A stretch of DNA of 64,000 nt, taken from NCBI GenBank assembly GCA_028687575.1, contig JAQTZW010000007.1, positions 93,159 through 157,158 of the forward strand, read 5' to 3'. Shown piece by piece: positions 1 to 9,364 of this stretch. Under the pieces are notes generated by a model. That model ran no database searches and was not told the origin of the DNA. It saw only the letters and a list, made by a program, of their open reading frames with translations. Every line of letters begins with the position of its first letter. Position 1 is the first letter of the stretch. The DNA comes from Gallionella sp. (lineage in GTDB: Bacteria > Pseudomonadota > Gammaproteobacteria > Burkholderiales > Gallionellaceae). The translations under genes and the position numbers were made by a program.

Positions 1-342
1 CAGTACACACTGGCGATCGACCGCACCGACGAAGACGTGGCGCACCTATACGACCCGCTGCACCCTGCCGTGCTGCAACTACTGGCGCATGTGATCGGCA
101 CCTGCAACAAGCTCGACGTACCCGTGTCGGTGTGCGGCGAGATGGCCGGCGAACTCGCCCACACCCGGTTGTTCCTCGGTATGGGGCTGCGTCAGTTCTC
201 GATGTTCTCGGCGCAGGTGCCGACCATCAAACAGCGCGTGCTTTCCACCAGCCTGCCCGAGATCACCAGCCTGACGCAGAAAATACTGCGCAGCGACGAC
301 CCGATGAAAATCCGCGAACTGCTGGACAAACTGAACGCGTGA
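1..342 (+). CDS. ptsI: Phosphoenolpyruvate-protein phosphotransferase (PTS enzyme I), C-terminal fragment
   Basis: Only the last 113 residues lie in the window; the frame is open from base 1. The residues match the C-terminal end of the PEP-binding TIM barrel of enzyme I, including the VSVCGEMAG segment, whose cysteine is the catalytic proton donor in this family, and the following LGMGLRQFSM segment. The full enzyme takes phosphate from PEP and passes it to HPr at the head of the phosphotransferase system in the cytoplasm. In betaproteobacteria such as this one the system is often regulatory rather than a sugar importer, but the window cannot show which. The gene ends in TGA and is followed by about 250 bases in which I see no gene. 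Identification is firm; the N-terminal and HPr-binding domains lie outside the window. Confidence 0.93.
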   Translation, partial: QYTLAIDRTDEDVAHLYDPLHPAVLQLLAHVIGTCNKLDVPVSVCGEMAGELAHTRLFLGMGLRQFSMFSAQVPTIKQRVLSTSLPEITSLTQKILRSDDPMKIRELLDKLNA

Positions 343-594
343 TTTAAAACCCAGAATAGAGAATGAGAAGGGGTTGGGGCAGAGAGTGACTTTCTCGATC
401 TGCATGGCAAAGGGATGCACGAGTCGCAGGTTGTATTTGCAGACTCAAGGGTCGGGTATAGGCAACACTGTTGCCGTTCGGTTCGTCATGACTGGACAGG
501 GCGTGTACTACCTACCCTTCTCCGGCGATCATGCGGAAATTATCAAATGAAAACGCAGGCAAAATTTCCAAGCTGATTGGATTGAAGGGGTGTC

Positions 595-2226
595 ATGTCG
601 AATATTGCCGGTGCGATTGTCCAATGGATTGTTAAACACTTTATTTCATTTGTAATCATCTCTTGCATCTTGCTTGTCGGTAATTATGTTCGCGATGAAT
701 ATCACTCCATCAATGCCGACCGCGCCACTCTGAAGAACGGCATTCCCGAAATTCAAAATTATGTAATTGAAAAAAAGAAAGATGCTATTAACGATTTGAA
801 GGCGGTAAATCTCACAGTTCTAGAGAGTATTGATAGTCGAAAAAATAAGCTCGATGCTGAAATCAAACGCCAGAAATCTAGCCAACAAAAGGTCGATTTA
901 CTTGCGAGTCCAATTGGCAAAGGCTTCGTCGATAATTATAAATTGGCTATTAAACTTGACCTGCTCGAGCAGGAGCTCGACTATCTGAAGAAACTTAGCT
1001 CTCTCGCTCAAAGCAGGAATAACCTTTCGGATATTATCAAGCAATACAACTCAAAAAAGGTTGAGCGGGATGCTGAAGAAAAAAACTCCCCGCGCAACTT
1101 TATAATCTTTGGCAGGCTCTCCATTACCGCGACCGACAAATTTAAGGACTTGAATAAAGATCTACAGGGTTTGTCAGAGCAAAGCCGCAGTGCACGCACG
1201 GATTATGATAAATCAAAGACAACTGCCAAACTCGAAGAACCTTTTCAATTCAATGAATCTAAGATCGATGCGATTGTTAGTCAGGTACGCGACCGGGAGA
1301 GCCAAATATCGGGTCATTGGATAACCAAGATACAGAATCGATCCGGCAAACCATTTCAGTTGGCGTTGCTGATAGTGCTTGGGGCGATTCTTACCCCACT
1401 TGTGATTAAAGCTCTATTTTATTTCGTACTGGCGCCCCTCGCGGCTAAAAGACCTCCAATCTGTATATTCCCAAACAGCTCTCCATCGGAAGAACCGATC
1501 GCTAATAACAGCCGTATTGCTGATACTCGAAGCTCGGCGGTTTCGCAAGAGGTCATTGTTGATGCAGACCATGAGTTGCTTTTGCACCCTGAGTATATTC
1601 AAAGCTCATCAGTTCACGGACAAACGGATACGAAATTCTTACTTGATTGGTCTTGTCCGCTGAGCAGCCTGGCTGCGGGCCTAATTGGGCTCACTCGAAT
1701 TCAATCTGAGCATAATGAAACAATCGTTGTGTCTTCCGCTAAAGATCCATTGAGTGAGATCGCTTTGATTCCGCTGACAGAAAATGAGTCGATGGTGTTT
1801 CAGCCAAGAAATCTGGTTGGTGTTCTCTTTCCCAAAGGACGGCCTGTACGCATCACTAGGCATTGGCGGTTATGGAGCAGTCACGCATGGCTTACTTTGC
1901 AGCTTCGCTATTTGGTGTTTCATGGGCCAGTAACCCTTATTGTCACCGGATGTAGAGGCGTGCGAGTAGAAAAGGCTGGGGCGGGGCGAAGAATAAGTCA
2001 GGCTTTAACAATGGGTTTTAGTGCCAATCTCGATTATTCAACGATTAGAACGGAAACATTTATGCCTTACCTACAGGGAAAGCATGAGTTGTTTATTGAT
2101 TGCTTTGAAGGGAATACCGGCAGCTATGTTTATGAAGAGATGCCGAGCTATGGGAAGAGAGCGGGAATTACCGGCCGAGGACTTGAGGGTATTACAGATT
2201 CCTTCTTGAAGGTTTTTGGGATATAG
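595..2226 (+). CDS. Orphan membrane protein with long coiled coil; possible AIM24-like C-terminal domain
   Basis: I do not recognise this 543-residue protein. Residues about 12-31 form a transmembrane segment, residues about 45-235 are highly charged and predicted helical or coiled coil (many K, E, D, Q and regular leucines), and a second hydrophobic stretch lies at about 255-285. The remaining 250 residues look globular and beta-rich, with the phrase FQPRNLVG and a glycine-rich segment GPVTLIVTGCRGV that loosely recall AIM24/TIGR00266-type domains; that similarity is by eye and weak. Topology would place the coiled coil on one side of the inner membrane and the C-terminal domain on the other. 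The DNA is visibly AT-richer than its neighbours, and the gene stands alone between ptsI and phrB with spacers on both sides, which suggests horizontal acquisition. The ATG follows a GGGG-containing spacer (AAGGGGTGTC). Confidence 0.8.
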   Translation: MSNIAGAIVQWIVKHFISFVIISCILLVGNYVRDEYHSINADRATLKNGIPEIQNYVIEKKKDAINDLKAVNLTVLESIDSRKNKLDAEIKRQKSSQQKVDLLASPIGKGFVDNYKLAIKLDLLEQELDYLKKLSSLAQSRNNLSDIIKQYNSKKVERDAEEKNSPRNFIIFGRLSITATDKFKDLNKDLQGLSEQSRSARTDYDKSKTTAKLEEPFQFNESKIDAIVSQVRDRESQISGHWITKIQNRSGKPFQLALLIVLGAILTPLVIKALFYFVLAPLAAKRPPICIFPNSSPSEEPIANNSRIADTRSSAVSQEVIVDADHELLLHPEYIQSSSVHGQTDTKFLLDWSCPLSSLAAGLIGLTRIQSEHNETIVVSSAKDPLSEIALIPLTENESMVFQPRNLVGVLFPKGRPVRITRHWRLWSSHAWLTLQLRYLVFHGPVTLIVTGCRGVRVEKAGAGRRISQALTMGFSANLDYSTIRTETFMPYLQGKHELFIDCFEGNTGSYVYEEMPSYGKRAGITGRGLEGITDSFLKVFGI

Positions 2227-2553
2227 GACGATTTTGGACTGCACTGGCTGAATGACTGCTTATTACTCTCACAAAGCCGTCCGATGTGAGCTTATCCCCA
2301 CCGCCCGCATTGGCCGTCCCGACATTCAAAGCAATACTGTCAGAGTCGTGCCTTGTGACCTTAAAATGCAAACAGCGCGGATGAACGGCTTGGATACGAT
2401 GCGAGCAATGATTTGAATCCCCCGTTTGAAGTGCGAGCAGTGGGGATGTGCATCGGCTTGCAAGCATTGTTTAAGCGACTCGTACCCGGACTGTCCGTTC
2501 GTAATTCAGACCCGCCGGCTTTAGTCGGTGGGTGTTTGTGAAGAAATAACTAG
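2227..2553. other. Gene-free spacer with one hairpin
   Basis: No convincing coding frame is visible in this 327-base stretch on either strand; a 91-codon minus-strand frame has no recognisable protein character. The one structure I see is an imperfect 8-bp hairpin at 2510-2517/2526-2533 (ACCCGCCG against CGGTGGGT) about 20 bases before phrB, without a T-run. It could be a worn terminator for the upstream gene or part of the phrB leader. The spacer and the preceding gene together look like an insertion between ptsI and phrB. Confidence 0.5.
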
Positions 2554-3993
<1,440 letters not shown>

Positions 3994-4001
3994 GAACCCA
4001 C

Positions 4002-4352
4002 ATGCCACTCAACTCATTTCTGCAGCGCCTGAATGATGCGCCCGACAGCATCGCCTTTACCGACACCATCGCGCTGATCGAATCGCTGTATGACTTCACG
4101 CCGACCCGTTTCAGCAACGGCGAGCTGACCAGCGAGGCCGGACAGAATTCGGGATCGTGCAAGATCTTCTCATTCGCGCAGATCCACGGTCTGAATGAAC
4201 AGCAGACACTGCACTGCTTCGGCGCCTACTACCGTGATGACGTGCTCAAACATCCGCAGGGCAGCGACCATCAGAACATTCGCAACTTCATGCAGACCGG
4301 CTGGGCGGGCATGGTCTTTCAGGGCAAGGCATTGAATCCAAAGCAGGCATAG
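4002..4352 (+). CDS. HopJ-family small protein
   Basis: A 116-residue protein matching the HopJ type III effector family by its N-terminal FLxRL region, the YDFTPTRFSNG segment and the SCKIFSFAQ segment. Despite the family name, members are widespread in free-living bacteria that lack type III secretion, and the function is unknown. The C-terminal part (LHCFGAYYRDDVL, then NIRNFMQTGWAGM) also fits. No signal peptide or membrane segment is visible, so it is probably cytoplasmic. The AGGA of its ribosome site lies across the phrB stop codon, which argues for joint expression with the photolyase. Nothing in this window suggests a secretion apparatus. The next feature downstream is the riboswitch-controlled metX, so this gene ends its operon. 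Confidence 0.8.
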   Translation: MPLNSFLQRLNDAPDSIAFTDTIALIESLYDFTPTRFSNGELTSEAGQNSGSCKIFSFAQIHGLNEQQTLHCFGAYYRDDVLKHPQGSDHQNIRNFMQTGWAGMVFQGKALNPKQA

Positions 4353-4419
4353 CCTCCCTGCCAGTCAGGCCAGAGTGCGCCGGTAAATTGACACGATGGG
4401 CGAAAACAGGGAAACTGCG

Positions 4420-4478
4420 CGCTGTGCCGATTTGACATCAGCTTGCGGGGCACGTTAAACATTCCAGCTAAAGCGTGG
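4420..4478 (+). promoter_or_regulatory. SAM-II (SAM-alpha) type riboswitch ahead of metX
   Basis: The segment carries the recognisable parts of a SAM-II aptamer: a 5-bp P1 stem (GTGCC 4424-4428 with GGCAC 4449-4453), a loop starting GATTTGAC and containing GCTTGC, the TTAAAC strand just after P1 (4455-4460), and the AGCTAAAG strand at 4466-4473. GCTT in the loop (4441-4444) can pair with AAGC (4471-4474) to make the expected H-type pseudoknot. SAM-II aptamers bind S-adenosylmethionine and repress methionine genes. The position before metX and the adjacent terminator fit this role. Recognition is by eye, not by a covariance model. Confidence 0.8.
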
Positions 4479-4480
4479 AG

Positions 4481-4516
4481 ACCCGTTTTGGCACAAGCTG
4501 AACGGGTTTTTCTTTT
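4481..4516 (+). terminator. Intrinsic terminator in the metX leader (expression platform)
   Basis: A 7-bp stem, ACCCGTT at 4481-4487 with AACGGGT at 4501-4507, is followed by a T-rich run to 4516. It lies directly after the SAM-II-like aptamer and just before the metX ribosome site, so it probably acts as the off state of a SAM-controlled attenuator. Confidence 0.75.
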
Positions 4517-4526
4517 GGAGCTTGCT

Positions 4527-5660
4527 TTGGACAATTCTGTAGGCATCGTGCAGGCGCAGTGCGCCCAATTCGATACTCCGCTGACGTTTCGCAGCGGTGC
4601 GGTACTGCCGCGTTACGAGCTGGTGTATGAGACATACGGCACACTGAATGCCGACAAGTCCAACGCCATCCTGATCTGCCACGCGCTGTCCGGTCATCAC
4701 CACGTGGCCGGCTACTACGAGGGCGACACCAAGAATATGGGCTGGTGGGACAACATGATCGGTCCCGGCAAACCGATTGATACCAACAAGTTCTTCGTGG
4801 TCGGGTTGAACAATCTGGGCGGCTGCCACGGCTCGACCGGTCCCTCCTCCACTAACCCCGACACCGGCCTGCCGTATGGCGCATGCTTTCCGGTAATCAC
4901 CGTAGAAGACTGGGTAGAGTCGCAGGCGCGGCTGGCCGACCGCTTGGGCATCCAGCAGTTCGCGGCGGTGATCGGCGGCAGTCTTGGCGGCATGCAGGCG
5001 TTGCAATGGTCGCTGGCTTACCCTGATCGGGTGCGGCATGTGCTGGCCATCGCCAGCGCGCCGCGCCTCACTGCGCAGAACATCGCATTCAACGACGTGG
5101 CGCGCAACGCCATCCTGACCGACCCAGATTTCCACGGCGGCGACTTCTACCAGTTCGGCGTGGTGCCCACGCGCGGCCTGCGGCTGGCGCGCATGCTGGG
5201 CCACATCACCTATCTGTCGGACGATGTGATGGCCGACAAATTTGGCCGCGAGTTGCGCACCGAAAAATTCAACTACGGCTACGAGGTCGAGTTCCAGATC
5301 GAGTCCTACCTGCGCTACCAGGGCGACAAATTCGCTGCCCGCTTCGACGCCAACACCTATCTGCTGATGACCAAGGCGCTGGATTATTTCGATCCTTCGC
5401 ACGATTTCGGCGGCGACCTCAATCGCGCTTTCGCCCGTGCCACGGCAGATTTCCTGGTGATTTCGTTCACCACCGACTGGCGCTTCTCGCCGCAGCGCTC
5501 GCGTGAGATCGTCCGCCCGTTGCTGCATAACCGCCGCCGGGTCAGCTATGCCGAGATCACTTCGGCGCATGGCCACGACTCGTTCCTGATGGACCATGCA
5601 CATTATTTCGACATCGTGCGCGCCTATATGGGCAACGTCAGCAAGGAGTTCACCGCATGA
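4527..5660 (+). CDS. metX: Homoserine O-acyltransferase (acetyl or succinyl)
   Basis: MetX activates homoserine by O-acylation, the first committed step of methionine synthesis. I choose the TTG at 4527 because GGAG sits at 4517-4520 with a 6-base spacer and because the resulting 377 residues match the family length; an ATG at 4443 would translate through the riboswitch and terminator. The alpha/beta-hydrolase fold shows the nucleophile motif GGSLGGMQ (Ser near residue 152) and the C-terminal [11 protein letters not shown] with the catalytic histidine; an aspartate of the triad lies in the SFTTDWRF segment. Many MetX proteins paired with MetW use succinyl-CoA rather than acetyl-CoA; the sequence alone does not decide. 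It overlaps metW by 4 bases and is probably controlled by the upstream riboswitch. Confidence 0.93.
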   Translation: MDNSVGIVQAQCAQFDTPLTFRSGAVLPRYELVYETYGTLNADKSNAILICHALSGHHHVAGYYEGDTKNMGWWDNMIGPGKPIDTNKFFVVGLNNLGGCHGSTGPSSTNPDTGLPYGACFPVITVEDWVESQARLADRLGIQQFAAVIGGSLGGMQALQWSLAYPDRVRHVLAIASAPRLTAQNIAFNDVARNAILTDPDFHGGDFYQFGVVPTRGLRLARMLGHITYLSDDVMADKFGRELRTEKFNYGYEVEFQIESYLRYQGDKFAARFDANTYLLMTKALDYFDPSHDFGGDLNRAFARATADFLVISFTTDWRFSPQRSREIVRPLLHNRRRVSYAEITSAHGHDSFLMDHAHYFDIVRAYMGNVSKEFTA

Positions 5661-6268
5661 GCAAAGCAATGTTCCAACTCGCCGCCGAACGTCCGGATTT
5701 CGCGGCAATCGCTTCCTGGATACCGCAGGGCGCATCGGTGCTCGACCTCGGTTGCGGCGACGGCAGCCTGCTGTGCTACCTGAAGGAGACGCGCCAGGTG
5801 CGCGGCTACGGCGTGGAGATCAGCGACCTGGACATCGTGTCGTGCATCGCCAACGGCGTGAACGTGATCCAGAACGACCTCGATTCCGGTCTGGCCGATT
5901 TCGAGACCGGCGCCTTCGATTTCGTCATCCTGTCGCAGACCCTGCAAGCCACCCGCTACACCGAGGCATTGATTCAGGAGATGCTGCGCGTCGGGCGCGA
6001 GGGTATCGTCAGCTTCCCCAACTTCGGCTACTGGAAGAGCCGGCTGAACGTGATGCGGGGCAATATGCCGGTATCGCGCGAACTGCCCTACCAGTGGTAC
6101 GACACGCCCAATGTTCACCTGTGTACGCTGGACGATTTCGAGAGCTTCTGCCGCTCCTTCTGCGTCAGCATCACCGGTCGCAGCGTGATCACCGGCGGGC
6201 AGGAAGTCGGCTTGCTGCCCAACTTGCTGGGCAGCACCGCCGTCTACCGCTTCCAGCGCGGGGTATAG
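5657..6268 (+). CDS. metW: Methionine biosynthesis protein MetW
   Basis: A 203-residue class I methyltransferase-fold protein with the SAM-binding motif [12 protein letters not shown] near residue 28 and the post-I region [11 protein letters not shown]. MetW is regularly encoded directly after metX in beta- and gammaproteobacteria and is thought to assist MetX activity in methionine synthesis; a methylation reaction has not been firmly assigned to it. Start and stop overlap metX in an ATGA, so translation is coupled and both genes fall under the same SAM-responsive leader. The family's conserved C-terminal [11 protein letters not shown] segment is present. No oddities seen. Confidence 0.92.
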   Translation: MSKAMFQLAAERPDFAAIASWIPQGASVLDLGCGDGSLLCYLKETRQVRGYGVEISDLDIVSCIANGVNVIQNDLDSGLADFETGAFDFVILSQTLQATRYTEALIQEMLRVGREGIVSFPNFGYWKSRLNVMRGNMPVSRELPYQWYDTPNVHLCTLDDFESFCRSFCVSITGRSVITGGQEVGLLPNLLGSTAVYRFQRGV

Positions 6269-6292
6269 CATGAATTTTCTGTACGCTTAGAC

Positions 6293-7558
6293 ATGACCGA
6301 CTGGCAGCAACTCTTGAATCGCCGCATGCTGATCTGCGTGTTCACCGGCTTCGCCTCCGGGTTGCCGCTGTATCTGCTATTCAGCTTGCTCCCGGCATGG
6401 TTGCGAACTGAGCATGTGGACCTCAAGACCATCGGCCTGTTCGCGCTGATTCAGTTTCCCTACACCTGGAAATTCCTTTGGTCGCCACTGCTGGACCGCT
6501 ACGCCGTACCCATGCTCGGGCGGCGGCGCGGCTGGATGGCGCTGACCCAGCTGGGGCTACTGGCAGTGATCGCGGGAATGGGCGGGTTTTCGCCGACCGA
6601 TGATCTCGTCGCCATCGCCTGGATAGCGACGCTGCTGGCGGTGCTGTCGGCCACGCAGGACATCGTGCTGGATGCCTATCGGCGCGAATTACTGCCGGAC
6701 ATCGAACTGGGACTGGGCAATGCGGTACACGTCAACGCCTACCGCATCGCCGGTCTGGTGCCCGGCTCACTGTCGCTGATACTGGCTGACTTCCTGCCGT
6801 GGAATATGGTGTTCATCATCACCGCGTTATTCATGCTGCCGGGCATTGTGATGACGCTAATGGTCAGCGAGCCGCATCGTGCCGCGCCGCCCAAGAGTTT
6901 GCGCGAGGCGGTGGTCGAGCCGTTCCGCGAATTCATCAATCGGCAGGGTTGGCGCAGCGCCTTGTGGATATTGGCCTTTTTGTTGTTTTACAAGCTGGGC
7001 GACAGCATGTGTACCGCGCTGGCAACACCGTTTTATCTGGACATGGGCTTCAGCAAAACCCAGATCGGCTTGATCGCCAAGAACGCCGGGCTGTGGCCAG
7101 CGGTGATCGGCGGATTATTGGGCGGGCTGTGGATGGTAAAGCTGGGCATCAACCGCGCACTGTGGCTGTTCGGCGTGGTGCAGGTGGTGTCCATCTTCGG
7201 CTTCGCCTGGCTGGCCTCGGTCGGTCATCATGCCGAAATTACCAGCGCGGAACTTACCCAGCTCGCCGTCGTGATTGGCCTCGAAGCGCTGGGTGTCGGG
7301 CTGGGTACCGCCGCCTTCGTCGCCTACATCGCGCGCGCCACCCACCCCGCCTACACCGCCACGCAGTTTGCGCTGTTCACCAGCCTGGCCGCGATGCCGC
7401 GCACCTTCGCCAATGCCGCCACCGGCTGGCTGGTCGAGGCTATGGGGTGGAGCGGATTCTTCCTGCTGTGCGCGGCGCTGGCTGTGCCGGGGATGGTGCT
7501 GCTGCTGAAAGTCGCGCCGTGGCATGAGTTGTCAGAAGATCAGCAATCTTTATCGTAA
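6293..7558 (+). CDS. ampG: Muropeptide permease AmpG (MFS transporter)
   Basis: A 421-residue polytopic inner-membrane protein with about 12 hydrophobic segments. It has the family's early FTGFASGLPLYLLFSLLPAW and the loop motif RRRGWM after the second helix pair, then SATQDIVLDAYRRELL, both typical of AmpG. AmpG imports GlcNAc-anhydroMurNAc peptides released during peptidoglycan turnover. The amgK-murU salvage pair at 33-35 kb would handle the MurNAc that results, giving a coherent recycling route. The ATG lies 25 bases after metW, so it may be partly read from the met operon. A 73-codon gene follows almost directly. Confidence 0.88.
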   Translation: MTDWQQLLNRRMLICVFTGFASGLPLYLLFSLLPAWLRTEHVDLKTIGLFALIQFPYTWKFLWSPLLDRYAVPMLGRRRGWMALTQLGLLAVIAGMGGFSPTDDLVAIAWIATLLAVLSATQDIVLDAYRRELLPDIELGLGNAVHVNAYRIAGLVPGSLSLILADFLPWNMVFIITALFMLPGIVMTLMVSEPHRAAPPKSLREAVVEPFREFINRQGWRSALWILAFLLFYKLGDSMCTALATPFYLDMGFSKTQIGLIAKNAGLWPAVIGGLLGGLWMVKLGINRALWLFGVVQVVSIFGFAWLASVGHHAEITSAELTQLAVVIGLEALGVGLGTAAFVAYIARATHPAYTATQFALFTSLAAMPRTFANAATGWLVEAMGWSGFFLLCAALAVPGMVLLLKVAPWHELSEDQQSLS

Positions 7559-7568
7559 GGGGAGTGAC

Positions 7569-7790
7569 ATGAAAATAAGTCCATTCAAACTAGTCGTCAT
7601 CGCCAAAGGCATCGCAACGATCGCCATTTTGTGGGCGCTGTACAACTACCATCTGATTTCGCTCAAGACGGCACTCTATTTATGGTTTGCGGCCTTGGTG
7701 CTGGGTTCCCTACTCATCTATGCCGTCAAAGCCACGCTGGATGCGAATAAGAAAAGTGCCGTCGCTATTAAAGAAGAACAAGGTCAGTAA
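7569..7790 (+). CDS. Small two-helix membrane protein of unknown function
   Basis: A 73-residue protein preceded by a strong ribosome site (AAGGGGAG at 7557-7564) that decides the start at 7569 rather than at the upstream in-frame ATG within ampG. Two hydrophobic segments are visible, about residues 8-25 and 31-53, with a charged, lysine-rich C-terminal tail. I do not recognise the family. The gene is 10 bases downstream of ampG and is probably co-transcribed, but nothing shows a functional link to muropeptide import. It faces argA convergently with a 97-base spacer that holds no clear terminator. Confidence 0.7.
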   Translation: MKISPFKLVVIAKGIATIAILWALYNYHLISLKTALYLWFAALVLGSLLIYAVKATLDANKKSAVAIKEEQGQ

Positions 7791-7887
7791 TCGGTCACTT
7801 GCTCAGACAGCGCCAAAATATTTTTAGGTTGGTTCCGGCGCGCAGTTTGCGCTGGCTACTTTACCTTGAATCTGCGCTTCCCCTTAG

Positions 7888-9207
7888 TTAAATCTTCCTG
7901 ACGAATACTTTCGATCTGCGCTGGAAGTTGTACAACGACTTTTTCTGTGCGGGCAAGGTGGTGACGTCGGCTTCTACGAAGCCGCGTTCCAAGAACCAGT
8001 GTGCGGTGCGGGTGGTGAGTACGAACAGTTTTTTCAGCTTCTGCGATTTGGCGACTTCTATCATGTGGTTCAAGATGGCTTCGCCGTAGCCATAACGGCG
8101 GCATTGTGCGTCCACCGCCAGGCAGGCAAGTTCGGCGGCTGCTTCATCGGGGAAGTTATACAGCGCGGCGCAGCCGACGATGCGGTGGTCGTGCTCCAGC
8201 ACCACGAAGCGTTCGATCTCGCGCTCCAGCAGTTCGCGCGAGCGCCGCACTAGGATGCCGCTTTCTTCCAGCGGGCGCAGCAGCTCTAGGATGCCGCCGA
8301 TGTCTTCGATGTCGGCATCGCGCAGGGTGTTCAGGGTGGATTCCACCACCATCGTGCCGATGCCGTCGTCGCTGAACAGTTCCTGCAGCACCGCGCCGTC
8401 GGTATGGCGACTGATCAGGTGGGTGCGCGCCACACCGGCCTCGCAGGCGCGTATCGCGCACGGCAGGTACAGGTTCACGTCGTCGGTCAGCGGGTGCTGG
8501 CCGGCCAGCGCGGCCAGCGCCTGGGCGATGGTCAGCTCGCGGCACAATTCGCCCTTGCAATGCACGCCGTCGGTGTCCATCAGGAACACCAGCTTGTCGG
8601 CATCCAATGCGATGGCGGTGGCGGTGGCGACGTCTTCCAGCGTCAGGTTGAACACCTCGCCGGTGGGCGAGTAGCCGAGCGGCGAGAGCAGCACCACTTC
8701 GCCGAATTCCATGCGGTCGTTAAGCGCGGCAACATCCACTTTGCGCACGCTGCCGGTGTGCTGCAAGTCCACGCCGTTGATGACACCTATCGGCTGTGCG
8801 GTAATGAAGTTGCCGCCCGCCACGCGGATGTCGGCGTTGGCCATCGGCGAATTGGCCAACCCCATCGAAAGCAGCGCCTCGATTTCCAGCCGCACCCGCC
8901 CGGTGGCTTCCTTGACGCATTGCATGGTTTCGGCGTCGGTCATGCGGATGCCTTGATGATAAGAGCCGTCCAGACTGTTTTTCGCCAGATGCTGCTCGAT
9001 CTGCGGGCGTGCGCCATGTACCAGCACCAGCCGGATGCCGAGCGCAGCCAGCAGGTTGAAATCGTGCGTCAGTTCGACGAACTTGCCATCGGCGACCACT
9101 TCGCCGCCGAAGGCGATGACGAAGGTCTTGCCGCGAAAGGCGTTGATGTAGGGGGCGACGGAACGGAACCAGGTGACGAAATCGGCGGGCTTGGTGGTGA
9201 TGGACAT
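7888..9207 (-). CDS. argA: N-acetylglutamate synthase (ArgA), kinase-like plus GNAT domains
   Basis: Catalyses acetyl-CoA-dependent N-acetylation of glutamate, the first step of arginine synthesis. The 439 residues match classical ArgA: an N-terminal amino-acid-kinase-like regulatory domain (FVIAFGGEVV, then LVLVHGARPQIEQHL) and a C-terminal GNAT acetyltransferase domain (LACLAVDAQCRRYGYGEAIL, the acetyl-CoA pyrophosphate loop). The kinase-like domain is the usual site of arginine feedback inhibition. The start is supported by GGAG about 13 bases upstream on the minus strand, a longer gap than ideal. The gene stands alone; a heptamer array lies about 95 bases upstream of its start, in the space toward rsmE. 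Confidence 0.95.
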   Translation of the reverse strand: MSITTKPADFVTWFRSVAPYINAFRGKTFVIAFGGEVVADGKFVELTHDFNLLAALGIRLVLVHGARPQIEQHLAKNSLDGSYHQGIRMTDAETMQCVKEATGRVRLEIEALLSMGLANSPMANADIRVAGGNFITAQPIGVINGVDLQHTGSVRKVDVAALNDRMEFGEVVLLSPLGYSPTGEVFNLTLEDVATATAIALDADKLVFLMDTDGVHCKGELCRELTIAQALAALAGQHPLTDDVNLYLPCAIRACEAGVARTHLISRHTDGAVLQELFSDDGIGTMVVESTLNTLRDADIEDIGGILELLRPLEESGILVRRSRELLEREIERFVVLEHDHRIVGCAALYNFPDEAAAELACLAVDAQCRRYGYGEAILNHMIEVAKSQKLKKLFVLTTRTAHWFLERGFVEADVTTLPAQKKSLYNFQRRSKVFVRKI

Positions 9208-9302
9208 CTTTATGCGACTCCTTCAAATCAATGTGCGCATGATGCCGCGCTAAAAGTGTTCACGCAATTTTTTCGAGAAGCGCAAGCAGTGACAGTACAG
9301 TT

Positions 9303-9358
9303 TTTCACCTTTCACCTTTCACCTTTCACCTTTCACCTTTCACCTTTCACCTTTCATC
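9303..9358. repeat. Heptamer tandem array (TTTCACC) x7 plus one degenerate copy
   Basis: Seven perfect head-to-tail copies of TTTCACC occupy 9303-9351, and an eighth copy with a change (TTTCATC) ends at 9358. The array fills most of the space between the rsmE stop (9365) and the argA promoter region. On the minus strand it reads GGTGAAA and lies upstream of argA, downstream of rsmE. No hairpin forms within it. Confidence 0.95.
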
Positions 9359-9364
9359 CATTCC

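Noticed and set aside
2192..2467. 91-codon minus-strand frame after the orphan membrane gene
   Set aside because: Cysteine- and serine-rich without motif, overlapping the end of a better-supported gene.
4002..4352. Type III secreted effector
   Set aside because: Only the family name suggests this; no hrp box, chaperone or secretion genes are nearby and the family is common in bacteria without type III secretion.
4455..5735. 426-codon minus-strand frame opposite metX
   Set aside because: Antisense shadow of metX; it also reads through the riboswitch and shows no protein family features.
9303..9358. Possible CRISPR array
   Set aside because: The repeat unit is 7 bases with no spacers; it is a simple tandem repeat. 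No cas genes are in the window.
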